The translations under genes were made by a program, and so were the position numbers. From the NCBI GenBank assembly GCA_932294295.1, contig OW028578.1, positions 36,867,685-36,931,684 on the forward strand: a DNA stretch of 64,000 nt. Direction: 5' to 3'. The notes under the pieces are model-generated. The model saw only the letters and a list, made by a program, of their open reading frames with translations. It had not been told where the DNA came from and did not search any database. Below are positions 46,583 through 57,770 of this stretch, in pieces; position 1 is the stretch's first letter; each line of letters begins with the position of its first letter. The DNA comes from Alitta virens (Eukaryota > Annelida > Polychaeta > Phyllodocida > Nereididae).

Positions 46583-46634
46583 ATTTTCAAATAGCGCCAG
46601 AACTGTGCGAGGACTTGAATCTAATCCAAACTGT

Positions 46635-46667
46635 GATAGACAGATAGATAGATAGATAGATAGACAG

Positions 46668-46698
<31 letters not shown>

Positions 46699-46700
46699 GG

Positions 46701-46750
<50 letters not shown>

Positions 46751-46781
46751 TACAGATAGATAGACAGACAGATAGATAGAC

Positions 46782-46814
<33 letters not shown>

Positions 46815-46815
46815 T
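46635..46815. repeat. (GATA)n/(GACA) microsatellite
   Basis: About 180 bases of GATA with GACA and GGTA variants; the source of YLSI-type frames on the minus strand. Confidence 0.95.
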
Positions 46816-46924
46816 AAAGAAAGAACAAAATAACAAAGGAAGACCGAAAACAAGAACGAAAACAAGAAAGAAATTTAATCAAGAACAGCAAACTAAGAAA
46901 GAAGAAACCTGACAAACAGTAGTG

Positions 46925-46985
46925 TACATGACCAAATGTGATTATCCCTCTCATGGAAAACGCACGTGGCTCATTTGGTCATGTA
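46925..46985. mobile_element. CATGGCC-family MITE, internally deleted
   Basis: TACATGACCAAATGTGATTA on the left joins directly to TCATGGAAAACGCACGTGGC and CATTTGGTCATGTA on the right. Most of the left arm and centre are missing; both TA-flanked ends remain. Confidence 0.88.
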
Positions 46986-47809
46986 GGACTCGGATACTTA
47001 TAATTTCGCAGAACATCCGTGTATCTGCAGGGTGTGGGGGGCTGGGGGGAGAGGGGGGAGGCATGCAGGTGTTAGAAGGTGTGCATTGCCCTAAAGCTGT
47101 CACTGAGAGGCGAGGAGTGTGATGAGCAATAAGAGAAGTAGATGAGATACTCGCCTGCAGGTGGTAATAGGGGGAGCCACCATATATCCGTTTTGACCCA
47201 ACAGGACGATGGTCTCCCGAAATGACGGTAATTATCCTGCTTCGGGGCTGTCATTTCACCCCAATCTGCTCCACACTCCATTTTTTTATATATATATATG
47301 TATATATATTTCCCCTCAAGATAGATTTAACCCAGAAAAAAAAAACATCCGGGTACATTTTTAGTTAGCAGACATGTAGACACTCACTCAATGAAAAACT
47401 TAGCTTTTTTGTTGGATAGTGCAGCACTCAAACCAAATTCATAACATTGCAATTTATTACGTTTCAGGCTGGTTCTTGGTACTCCTAAATTCAGCTATGA
47501 ATTTACGGCAGTTGCGGTTTCAAAATTAAGCCATTTAAGGTGATTGTCGTAGATGTAATGAGAAATGTCATGTAGAAAATAGTTGTGCTTAGAAATAGAT
47601 CAGCAATGTCTGAACTACCTAATACTGCATTTCTTCCAAAATTCTTGACAACCATATTGATTGGCTACCTTTTTATGAAAGGTTTCGAGAATGTTATCAA
47701 TTTCAGACTTTCCAGATATAGTTCATATTCTTTCCTGAAATACAAATCTTACGAAAATCATAAAGCATGCCATTAATGTGGAACATGTGCCAGTTGTACT
47801 GTAGGAGGC
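46986..47809. other. No gene seen
   Basis: G-rich patch at 47031-47063 and a (TA)n run at about 47288-47310. Confidence 0.4.
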
Positions 47810-47880
47810 ATATACTAGTAGGTGCTTCTGCCTCAGCATAGACACTGAGTACAAGGCACCTGACCCACCAGTTCTCATTT
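47810..47880 (-). mobile_element. SINE family C fragment
   Basis: Minus strand GTGCCTTGTACTCAGTGTCT and ATGCTGAGGCAGAAGCACC match family C. Confidence 0.65.
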
Positions 47881-48484
47881 AGCATCTCTTGTCTATTTTA
47901 GCATCTCTTGTCAAATGTTTATATCTAGACATTCAAGAGAGCTTGCCAATGCCTTAAATGCTACACCAAATGATTTTATTCATCATTTTAACCCGGTAAT
48001 TATGACAGTGTAGATATGTGAGAGGTTTCAGCAATGTTTCAAAATAACATATCAATACTTCCCAAAAATGATTTCACAATATAACACTACATTTAATCAA
48101 TATTGCTTCACAACAAAGTCCTACACAATATGTTGAAAATAAATTGTGCCTCTAGGGTGGAGACTTGTTTGCAAAACAACACCTGGTATACTTGATATTA
48201 TTAGAGCTGGTTGCCAAGAAAGTTTTGCTGACAGCTGTTTCTCTAGTTAGCATAAAGGTATGATCACCCAGCAGGTGTTTATTGAGCATAATGCAAGATT
48301 AGATTAGGTTGTATAAATATTTAGATGGTAGATTTCTTTTGTCTTTCATAATATTATTAGGTTTATAGCAATAAATATAGCTACGGATATCTTTTATTGG
48401 TTTGCACTGATTTTTTACTGAGATAATACCTTTTCTTCCTTTCTTTTGAATTGATCACCGTTGCCAATATTATTATACAGTACA

Positions 48485-48575
48485 ATTTGTATTGTACTTT
48501 ATTGTACTGTATTGTACTGTATCAGACTGTATCAGACTGTATCACACTGTTTTCACACTGTTTTCACACTGTATC
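48485..48575. repeat. Short tandem repeat (ATTGTACTGT / ATCAGACTGT)n
   Basis: About nine 10-base units in three related versions. Confidence 0.85.
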
Positions 48576-48602
48576 AGTGCACTGAAGTTTAGTCAATTCA
48601 GT

Positions 48603-48722
48603 TGCCAAGGTAGACGTAATGATGAGATGATAAAATAATTACAGTCCACCCAATGTCACTTTTACTCCATGGTTGGAGTCTTGCACTTGCCCCAGTATAG
48701 ACACATTACACTAGGTACCATA
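48603..48722 (-). mobile_element. SINE family C fragment, diverged
   Basis: Minus strand CTAGTGTAATGTGTCTATAC, TGGGGCAAGTGCAAGACTCC and ATTTTATCATCTCATCATTA resemble the family C middle and 3' part. Confidence 0.55.
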
Positions 48723-48935
48723 ATATCGACTCCCATATTTAGGTCAAATGATATCAAATGCAAATTTATAAGAAAGATAATGGTAAATTGGAAGAAATTT
48801 CCATGGAAATCATCGATCTGCAATCACAGAAATATTCCACTCTGGATGTTTTGAAGATCAAAATTAATTCTGGGATGTTCCTTAAAAGTCATAATTATAA
48901 ATTACGCGGATTGCATGCCATGAATGGGTCAACAT

Positions 48936-49119
48936 GGGATGAGGGCTTAGCTCTAGTAGCGCGCTGGGCTTCCAACCGCTGGGTCCCGGGTTCAATTCCC
49001 AGTCGAGCCTAAGTTGGATGGCCGTTTCATCCTTCATCTCATTGCCATGGTCCCTGCCTTTCCTAATTAGCCCAGCGGGGGCAGAAATACAGGACATAAA
49101 ACCCTCTTCCACCCACCCA
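48936..49119 (+). mobile_element. SINE family A
   Basis: GATGAGGGCTTAGCTCTAGT, AGCGCGCTGGGCTTCCAACC, GGGTCCCGGGTTCAATTCCC, body ending AAAACCCTCTTCCACCCACC. Confidence 0.93.
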
Positions 49120-49679
49120 GCACCATGCCAGATGGAATCAATGTTGAATCGACATTTGTTGTCACACTGATGTCTACCTGGTGCAGCACGTTAACTCGGT
49201 GTGAACGTTATATTTTTATATCTAGGTATGGCATCTTCTGAACTATATACAGATTTTACAGAAAACAAAGTGAAACTAAGAGAGACAAAAAAAATAGTTA
49301 TTCTTCCAACTTATAACACAATTCTATAATAGAACTCTACAGGAAAAACTGATATAACAACTTACAATAAAGAATGCTAACAAAATACAAAATTCACATC
49401 ATCAAGCCGATCACAATTTGCAGCATGATAGACGGTTTTGATGGAAAACCTTTGCTATGGTGCTTCAGTCTGCCTCTCGCGGCAAATGACCACCGGTCAA
49501 ACGTCCCAATCTGAGCTCTTGACCACTGATGCTGACCACTACGGTTCATTTTCACCCATTCATGTCACTTATGACAGGCTTCAAAGTCTAGGGTGTCCAA
49601 AATACTGCTTTTAACCCTGAGCCTTTAAAGGTCAACAAAGGCTATGCACCCTCACCAAGGGTACTCCAGGAGGTAATAA
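49120..49679. other. No gene seen
   Basis: The patch 49430-49660 is less AT-rich and may be an unrecognised repeat; no frame supported. Confidence 0.4.
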
Positions 49680-49935
49680 TGTCAGACAGGCAGACAGCTA
49701 GACAGACTGACAGGTAGATAGATAGATAGATAGATAGATAGATATATAGATAGGTAGAAGGCTAGATAGATAGATAGATAGATAAATAGATAGAAAGATA
49801 GAAAGATAGAAAGATAGATGTATAGATAGATAGATAGATAGAAAGATAGAAAGATGGATAGATAGATAGATAGATAGATGGACTGACAGATAGATAGACA
49901 GATAGATAGACAGATATAGATAGATAGATAGATGA
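49680..49935. repeat. (GATA)n/(GAAA)/(GACA) microsatellite
   Basis: Compound GATA tract with GACAGGCA at the left and GAAAGATA blocks in the middle. Confidence 0.95.
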
Positions 49936-50707
49936 TGACGTTGTTCGCAAAAAGGCGTCTTACTAGTTGTCATAGGACAGCGTTCTATCTTAGAAATACT
50001 TCGGCCAAGTATGACAGTACTTCACGGTAGAATATCATATTACTGATTAATCCAGATAGATGATCCACTCTGCCCGGGCCATATTATCTTATTGCATCTC
50101 TGCCAAATAAGGGCAGCTGCAACTGCCCTTATTGAATCTAATATTTCTTGCCCACATTGTGGTGTCCGGCTGAAGCGGCATCGTTTGAGCAATATTCGCA
50201 CAAAGAAATAATCTACACCCCTGGGTGTGGAGTAATACAATTGATGATGAATTTGGAGTCCACACCCAATCATACTTATTGGTAATTATATAAGTTGCAT
50301 CTATAGAAGTTGAGGACAATATAGATGTGGGCAATGGAGGCTCACTTTAAAACCACCTTCAGTGATAAAGGGGCTGCATATACTATGTTATTCATAAAGA
50401 AACACTTAGATACTGTGTGATATTTTATAATGGGCTGTCTATTTGACCTTGCCACACAGCGAGACAAAATATTGATATGAATGAAAATATATTTATAATT
50501 TCATCAATTTGTTGCCTTGGAAATAGTTGTCATTGGTGACCACCCCAGGAAATTATAGTGCTCATGGATAGTTCCAGAAAGTTGAAATTTTTGCAAACGT
50601 TTTGATATATGAAACTTGCTGTTGTAATTGTCCTACAAACCTACAGTTTAATTATCCCTTGTAAAGAGGCTAATTCAAATCAAATCCAATATTTGACCCT
50701 ATAAAAT
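49936..50707. other. No gene supported
   Basis: On the plus strand at about 50138-50205 there is a short CPHCGVRLKRHRLSNIR reading, zinc-finger-like, but it is too short and isolated to call. Confidence 0.35.
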
Positions 50708-50777
50708 CAATATTTTAACATTTTATTTTATTTTATATTACTGGCTGTGGTTTGTGCTAAATCCCCGTAGGCTTAGT
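50708..50777 (-). repeat. Gag-end/junction segment, inverted relative to 55077-55152
   Basis: On the minus strand: ATTCTACTAAGCCTACGGGG, ATTTAGCACAAACCACAGCC, AGTAATATAAAATAAAATAA and AATATTG. It matches the plus strand at 55077-55152 with few changes. Confidence 0.88.
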
Positions 50778-51505
50778 AGAATGCTGTTCCTCTCATACAC
50801 ATCTGCCATCTCAAATATTTGCATGGTATATGCAAGGTAAAATTCCACTTTATCCCTGCTGAGGTCACCAGTCGACATAAGATAGCTCATCAGTTTCATA
50901 TTTGCTGCTCCCCACTCAGCTATTGTGATGCAAGACAGGTCCTCCTCACTCTGCTTGAGGGATATCCTGCCATCCTCATCATGTGAAAGGACTCTTTTCT
51001 TTTTCTGCAGCTGTTCTTTGACTTTCTCTGGCAGGAAGTTTACAATCTTTGCTGCCTTCTTTCCTGTTGACCTGGCTGTTAGCAGGATTCTTGGATCATA
51101 AGCCATGGCAGGAGCTGGGGCAACTTCTTCTTGCAGTGTTGGGAGAGCTCCACCATTCAGCAATGCATCCAGTGTTTTGCCTGCTGATAGCAAACCATCT
51201 GATCCAGATTGCCCTTCCTGGGGATCCAAGGACTGTTCAGGTGCACTTTCTTCAGTCACAGATGCTGAGCTGGAGGCTGGCTTGGCTGGTCCCTCTGACT
51301 CCATGAAGTGAGTATTGCCCAAGGTACCCAGGGCCTTCCCCACAAGCACCTCCTGGCCCACAGAAATCCCAGTTCTTCTAATATCTCCAGGTTTAGCCAG
51401 AAGCAGAACTTCCAGATCGCATAGTCCTTGAGACTTTAAAGCTTTTTGGGTGTCAGAGCCAAACTTGTTCTCCTTAGCCCAATCATAATAAGTAACCCTA
51501 AACAT
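50738..51505 (-). CDS. Gag-like ORF of a DIRS/Ngaro-like retroelement (isolated copy)
   Basis: 255 residues from ATG at 51505; the open frame extends six codons further upstream without ATG, to an upstream stop. The N-terminal part holds a SAM-like stretch (ALKSQGLCDLEVLLLAKPGD, then IRRTGISVGQEVLVGKAL); the middle is an A/S/E/P-rich linker; the C-terminal part has AEWGAANMKLMSYLMSTGDL and RDKVEFYLAYTMQIFEMADV, ending RGFSTNHSQ. This layout is, from memory, that of the first ORF of DIRS/Ngaro-type elements in marine invertebrates. Direct support: the same RGFSTNHSQ end plus the following ~40 bases recur at 55077-55152 just before the reverse transcriptase remnant. It is intact but cut off from any pol, so it is probably a dead copy. 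Confidence 0.7.
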   Translation of the reverse strand: MFRVTYYDWAKENKFGSDTQKALKSQGLCDLEVLLLAKPGDIRRTGISVGQEVLVGKALGTLGNTHFMESEGPAKPASSSASVTEESAPEQSLDPQEGQSGSDGLLSAGKTLDALLNGGALPTLQEEVAPAPAMAYDPRILLTARSTGKKAAKIVNFLPEKVKEQLQKKKRVLSHDEDGRISLKQSEEDLSCITIAEWGAANMKLMSYLMSTGDLSRDKVEFYLAYTMQIFEMADVYERNSILLSLRGFSTNHSQ

Positions 51506-51556
51506 TGTAAATAGTTCTGCCAACTTTACATTTTACCCCTTTGGCAGGTCAATCTA

Positions 51557-51786
51557 GAGTCTCTTTCAGCTCCCTGGGGGGTATTCAGCCTTGAATACAG
51601 GGGAGCTCACACCAGTGCCATCTCTGTGGTTGCCTAATGCAAAGTACCCACTGCACCTGGGTGGGGTGAGGCAGTAGTTTCAGGAAGATCTGCCCAACTC
51701 CTCCATGCCATGTCATGCCATGGTGGGATTTGAATCTGTTAACTCTCAGTAGTACACAAGCACCTTCACCACTATGTCTAGCCTGG
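51557..51786 (-). mobile_element. SINE family B
   Basis: Minus strand: TAGTGGTGAAGGTGCTTGTG, GTTAACAGATTCAAATCCCA (worn B box), CATGGCATGGAGGAGTTGGG, CAGATCTTCCTGAAACTACT, CAGGTGCAGTGGGTACTTTG, and a GAGCTCCCCTGTATTCAAGG 3' part. It lies about 50 bases upstream of the gag-like ORF. Confidence 0.78.
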
Positions 51787-51918
51787 TAGCAGTGCTGTCA
51801 CTTTTTGCGGTATTTTGCAAAAGGTTGAATAAGTATTGTCTGGACAGTATAAACGCATCAATGCCGACTGTCACCATTTCACATCATTGAAAATGAGTAA
51901 TTAGGTTTTATCGGCGAT

Positions 51919-52465
51919 GACTAAAGGGGTGTTCACACTATGACGTATAAGACGTACGTATGACCACGTACGTCAAAATTTGGCTTTAAATGCTCACTCA
52001 TGGCTCTGTTAATCATGTATAATTCTTTCCACGATCATACGTGGGGCAGTCGCAGATTGCTCGCCGACCGCTCGTCGTCTTCCATGCAATCTATCTACGA
52101 GTGATCTACGAGCAATATACGAGTGCCTACGTGTGCCTACGAGTGCTTACGGGTGCATACGAGTGCCTACGAGTGCCTCACGACGGATTTTCGGCAACAA
52201 ATTTTTGGCGAGTGTTTTACAATTGTGCGGCGAGCGTTTGACAGACGCCCGATGGATGTCCACTGAGCGTTGAATGAGCATTCTATGAGTATATGCGAGA
52301 ACGTACCTAGAACAAGTTAAGTAACTAATATAAACTATCACTCGTAGAACGTCAGCCAAAAGTTTTTAATATGTTTGAACATTTTGTGATGAACAAGAGT
52401 GAAAACATTTTCATACATTGTCATATGTAGCTCTTATACGTGAGAGTGTGAACGCCCCTTAAGTC
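51919..52465. mobile_element. 547-bp element with GACTWAAGGGGYGTTCACACT termini
   Basis: Left GACTAAAGGGGTGTTCACAC(T), right (A)GTGTGAACGCCCCTTAAGTC; subterminal TATAAGACGTACGTATGA and TCATATGTAGCTCTTATACG also pair partly. No transposase frame. The internal tandem repeat at 52080-52185 lies within it. Confidence 0.82.
52080..52185. repeat. ~10-12-bp tandem repeat (TACGAGTGCC)n
   Basis: CTACGAGTGATCTACGAGCA, ATACGAGTGCCTACGTGTGC and CTACGAGTGCTTACGGGTGC, about nine units, inside the 51919-52465 element. Confidence 0.88.
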
Positions 52466-52617
52466 ATTCAGTGATAAAATTGAAATCAATTTAAGAAGCA
52501 GAGGTTGAAATTGCCGATTCGCTGCATGAAAAAGATGCTTAGAAAAATGACAGCATGCCAAGATTACTAATAGTGTGTGAAATCATTATTTTTCAGTATA
52601 ACATAGATTCAAGTAGG

Positions 52618-52749
52618 TACATGGCCAAATGTGCCACGTGCGATTTCCATGCGTTTAGATAAACGCTTGGAAAACACATGGTTTTTGCCTCATTATAATT
52701 AGCTAAAAACCCTGCGTTTTCCATGCGTTTATCTGTCTCATGGAAAACT
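52618..52749. mobile_element. CATGGCC-family MITE, right end lost
   Basis: TACATGGCCAAATGTGCCAC left end, both inner arms (CCATGCGTTTAGATAAACGC, GCGTTTTCCATGCGTTTATC), then CTCATGGAAAAC runs into unrelated DNA. Confidence 0.88.
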
Positions 52750-55076
52750 GCTGCATGACCCTCATTCTGCGAACTTGGACCTGAATGAGGGCCATGCTTG
52801 CTTGGCTACACTATACCACGGCATTCATATAACTTATTATAAGTCGCTAATGATCAGAAGACACTCACACTAAGTCGCATTAGCAACAATATATATATCA
52901 TAAGTTTACCAAAATTAAAGTATGGACACATCGAGAACCATTGCACTAATGACCTAGCAGAACCATACGCTAATTGGTTTAAAAATAGCACCATCATTAT
53001 CCATGCAACTTGATATATACTAGTAACGACATCCTTTTCCACAGAGCTGTTACCTACTGTGGATTGCAATGAAGTGTAGTCACTCATTATATGACATACT
53101 ATCCCAGTGATGTCACAGTAGTTTCAAGTCATGCCCGTCAATAGAAAGGGACTTATTTTGGTCCCAATTACAGCTTGTTAGTTAGTTGTGCTATGACTAA
53201 TGAACACTCGGGTGGGCGTGATCACCCATTAGGCAATAGAATCCAATACAGCTGATAAATTTAGGTCACTATGTCAGATGTGTTTTGTGTGACTTGGCTG
53301 GTAACTGAAATGATCATTGACTAGCAATCCACCAGCTCATTTATACCTTTACCAATTTACCCAAGCTTCAGGCCAGTAGCATAGAGACATACATAACATC
53401 ATCACTCCATGCAATTAGTATCATCACTCCACTCTCACTCCATATCTGCACTGTTACTCATATACTCACAGCCAATGACTAATTACACAGCAGTGGCCAT
53501 GCCAGTGGTGCAAATATTAACTGTGGTCTCAGCTAACTCTTGACATCAGTTATTTTGTGGACAGATAGAAGATAGCATGTGTAGCAGAGATACTAGACCA
53601 ACTGTACTGACTGAATACAAGCACAAACAGTTTCTAGCAGTATCAACGTATTGTGACACTAATGGTGTTCTGGAGCACCAAATGAAAGCAGAATTTGCCA
53701 CACAGCACTCACAAATAAGTGGTTGGACGTTGCCACAGAGTGCTGGCTAGTTTTTAGTACTCAATAATGTAAAAGCATGCAATATTTGTATATGTCCAGA
53801 TGCTGTATGTAGTTACTGCAACTGGAAACATACTACTGCTAATACTGCATGTGTGGGTAATATTTTTCCAAGATATGGCTTTATAAAAATGTCTAAGGTT
53901 AGATTAAAAAATGATCAAACAGTTAGTTAAAATTCTAAGAAAAATTATTAATAAATAAAACTTAGGTGCTTAGACTATTGAGGTCTAGAGTTAGTGAAAC
54001 ATGGTATAAAATGTCTAAAGAAATTGATAAAATAGAAAAATAGAAATAATCTGATTTGGTTTGCTCTCTACTCAATAAGATTTCAAGAATTACATTTACT
54101 GCCATTACAAAGTTCTCCAATATACTTTTCATTACATTCATCCACAACTTGTTTTTCACATTCATTTCACTAATTCTAATTGACATTTTACACAGCTCGT
54201 CATATTTCATTTGAGGTGCACTGAATATTTGAAATAACAAGATAACAATTATTAGCTTGCTTATAACTTCATTAAAGTCCCGTTTAAGTCCATGGAGTTC
54301 CAGTTACCGTAATTAATTATTTTCTATGGCCTTGGCGCATCAAGTTTAGTGCAAATTAAGAAACCTGGGAATCCAAATCTGAAGCTGTTAACAATGTCAT
54401 ATACATTTTATTTCATCCTCGTTTTTGATAAAGTACTATGTAAAGAATTTTCAGCTTTACCTATTCAGAGCCAGGAGTAGCTATTTGAAGCTACACGAAG
54501 CTAAATGAAGCCATACTTATAGCTCTAGAGACACATTTTGGTTGTCTGAACAGAAGTTTCTCATTTGCATAAACATTGTTAATAAATAATTAATTATAAA
54601 AGTGATTTGTAAAATACCCTAAACAGGGTATCTTTGGAGACTTTTGAATATATTATTGGTTCAATATCAAAACGAGCAAGATAAATAGTTATTTATGCAT
54701 TTCATGCAACCTAAATGGACCTTATATGGGAAGATATACAGACACTAAACAGCTTCTTGAAACTCGTAATCATAACAGATTCATTCAAGAAAATAATGGG
54801 CAGCCAAAATTACCCTGCATCGGGGTAGCTTTGGCCGCCCATGGCTTTCACAATGGGACAGCCAGAAATCTTACTCAGTGAGCATAAGCACATACTATTA
54901 GACCTCCATGCCTGTTATACCTCAGTCCAAAATAACCACAGTTTAGTAGCTGGTTTCAGCAGACCTCGACTAGCTAGTTTTGCATCTCTTTAGAAGGTTA
55001 CAGCGAGGATTTACTGACTCTTAAGGACTTTCTTAGGTCAGTAAAGCACTGACCAGCATTTGGCCAACTTAGTACC
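52750..55076. other. No gene seen
   Basis: AT-rich. The minus frame at 53962-54240 is A/T-driven and not convincing. Confidence 0.4.
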
Positions 55077-55152
55077 CAGTGCTACTAAGGCTGCGGGGAT
55101 TTAGCACAAACCACAGCCAGTAATACAAAATAAAATAAAATTTTAAATATTG
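55077..55152 (+). repeat. Gag-end/junction segment (plus copy)
   Basis: GTGCTACTAAGGCTGCGGGG, ATTTAGCACAAACCACAGCC, AGTAATACAAAATAAAATAA and AATATTG: the same segment as minus 50777-50708. Confidence 0.88.
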
Positions 55153-56870
55153 ACCAGCGACACAGGGAGCCCAAGGCTGCACATGGATTTCCTTGGGGAG
55201 ACATGAGGATGGCCCTCCAAATGCAGCTGCTGACCCCAAGGAAAACCCCTCATTATGTGCATCAGGAACAACGTGCCAGACCCAGTGCTACAACAGAGGA
55301 ATGTAAGTTGTGGTTGAATCCTGCAGACAAATTTTGTGCTTTTGGATCCCAGTGCAAATAAGTGCATAAAAGATACCCTGATGCTGCAGAAAGGATAACA
55401 AAAACGGCCAGTAGGGGTCACCAGGGATGATGCACTGAACTATGAAGCATGGCAAGTGTTGCTACCCCTGGATGATCCTTAACGAGATTTTCTGTTAAAT
55501 GGAATAAAGCATGGTTTTCATGTTACAACCACTGACTATGATGGCCCCCCTGTGTGGCAGGCAAACTACCAATCTGCCACAGCACCTGATAAAGCCCCCC
55601 GGGTGATGGCACAGATTCGTGAAAAAATTGACAGTGGTCGTTACATTATCACTCAAGAAAAGCCACACATTATTTCTGCATTGGGTGCTATTTTAAAAGA
55701 CTTAGGCAAAAGTCAGACTAACTCATGACTGCAGTCGGCCTCCAGGGCATACCGATCTGTCAACCTGCACCCCCATGAGCATACCATATCTGGCCTGGAA
55801 TGCATTTTTAAAGGTGACCTGTCACCAACTTGAATTGAATAAAATAATTTATTTGGCAATTAAACAAGAATACAGCATGATATTTTGTTATTTTTTTGCA
55901 TGATAAATTTAAAATTATTACATATTCTATTAGTGTTAAATTTGCCAGGAGACCCCAAAGAACCTCAGTGGGTTGTGTTAGGGGCCACCTTGGATGTATG
56001 ACAGCAGGCTCATGTTTGGGGCACGTCTCAGTCCTAGCATCTTTAATGAACTGTCTCAAGCTGTTAGATGCATAATGGCAATTAAAGGCTTCTCAATATG
56101 CATAGCATATCCTGATGACTTCCTTCCGATTGCAGACACCAAAGAGGAATGTAGCAGACAAGCCCTGGTACTCATCAAACTCCTGCGTTATCTGGGCTTC
56201 AGCATTAATTACAATAAAGTTGTGGGCCCAGCCCAGCGCATCACATTCCTTGGAGTTGAGCTTGACTCCAACACCAGCACCTTATCACTTCCAAAGGGAA
56301 AATTGGAGACTTTTCTACAGCAAGTAAAATATTTAAAATGCAAATCAGTTTAAAAAAGCAACTGCAATCTCTGCTGGCAAGCTTTCCTGGGCCTGCTAAT
56401 CAAGGTGGTAGGCCCCACATGCGAAGTATATTGGATTGTATTAACTTATTACAGGCTCCTTCACACAGAACCAGGATTACAAAGGACATGCGCCAAGATT
56501 TTTCATGGGTGGCTTGCTTTTTAATGGCACTTTGCCCATTATTGATAACAGGCCTTATGCCCCTGTATGTATTAATACCTGCCCCCAGGGAGGGGGTGGT
56601 CATTTTGCTGGTCAAGCTTTTAATATTCAGTGGTCAGATTGGCCTGGAGCAGCTGGATTACACATTAATTACCTTGAAGTTCTGGCATTATAACCTGCTG
56701 CCCATCTCTGGGCAGCTCAATGGGCAAACAAGATAATCAAAGTGCATACTGATAACCAAGCAGCCTGTGCAATTATTAACCATGGTACTGCTCGTAATTC
56801 ATTTGTAATGGATTTTTCAATCTTTTTACTATATCACTACTTAGGTTTTCTAGTATACTCGCTACTTGTG
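55077..56870 (+). pseudogene. DIRS/Ngaro-like retroelement pol remnant (reverse transcriptase and RNase H)
   Basis: Begins with the last ~10 codons of gag (RGFSTNHSQ) and the junction, then FPWGDMRMALQMQLLTPR, a Cys/His piece (CKLWLNPADKFCAFGSQCK then VHKRYPDAAERI), FLLNGIKHGFHVTTTDYDGP and IIS-ALGAI. A RLTHDCSRPPG motif lies in a shifted frame. From 55935: GDPKEPQWVVLGATLD, FGARLSPSIFNELSQAV, and the catalytic box as YPDDF in place of Y.DDF. Then FLGVELDSNT, a frameshift near 56345, GRPHMRSILDCINLL, and an RNase H end with HTDNQAACAIINHGTARN. There are several stops and frameshifts, and 55815-55930 has no clear match. No recombinase was found downstream. It is clearly dead. Confidence 0.85.
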
Positions 56871-57580
56871 GACTTAGGAGTTTTATTTATGTTAATTTGA
56901 TCTTTGTTTTTATGACATTATTATGCAAGCGTTTTGTTCAAGCTTATTGGCGCGCATCATTAATTGCACAGTTATTAATTTAAATAAACTTTGCCCTGTA
57001 ATATTGTCATTTTTAAAGTGTTATCTCTAGTGACTTCAAGTGTGGAGCCTAAGTTCTATATTGTGGAATTTCAGTGCGTAGGCTCATGGGAGGTGCAAAC
57101 ACTGTAATTGTGACAGCGGTTTATTGACAAACCATCTGAGATTAGTCATTGTTTAGTAATAGAGCGCTTTAGCTTTACACACACTATACTCAGAGTGTGC
57201 CTACAGAGCCTTAGGGTTCACGTAAACAGATTTGCATGCAGATAGATGACGACACATACTCCTTCCTGCCTCGGACAATGTACATACCATTTTCGTCTTA
57301 CACGCACATGTTCACATACATTTAAGGCTTACAAAACCTCTTTAGTGTCATCTTTTTAGTTAAGTCAGTTTCTGGTAGTGTCTTTATTGTATAATTATAC
57401 TTATTTAGTTAATTTAAGAAAGCTATATTTTTCTGTAATAACACTGCATATACTTCATCGTGAACATGGACTCCGGGCGCTGACATCATTGTAATTTTCT
57501 ACAGTTAGTGTTGGTTTGTTGGTGGCCCCTCGACAGCGATGACATGATCATCTTAGAGGAGTCACCCTGCTCAATATTTT
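56871..57580. other. No gene seen
   Basis: At about 57525-57600 a worn copy of the family C tail may be present (CCCCTCGACAGCGATGACAT, CTTAGAGGAGTCACCCTGCT). Confidence 0.4.
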
Positions 57581-57770
57581 ATTAAATGATACTGCTGCCC
57601 ACATATATAATGCTACTGCCCACATAGATTAATAATAATGCTGCCCACATACATTATACATATGTGATACTCCAGTTTACATATATAATGCTACTGCCCA
57701 CATACATTAATAATACTGCCTGCTATACATTAATAACGCTGCCCACATATATGATTTTGAGGCCATCGTA
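57581..57770. repeat. ~30-bp minisatellite (ACTGCCCACATACATTAATA)n
   Basis: Six or so irregular units around GCTGCCCACATATATAATGC; scattered relatives at 57945-58030. Confidence 0.8.

Noticed and set aside
46559..46954. Long minus-strand YLSIYLSI open frames (also at 31208, 49698, 58425, 58721 and 62987-63493)
   Set aside because: They are translations of GATA/GACA microsatellites, open in several frames, with no flanking coding sequence.
48758..49012. 84-residue plus frame
   Set aside because: Ends inside a family A SINE head (RWVPGSIPSRA type reading).
50138..50205. Zinc-finger-like CPHCGVRLKRHRL on the plus strand
   Set aside because: Too short, only one Cys pair, and no continuation in frame.
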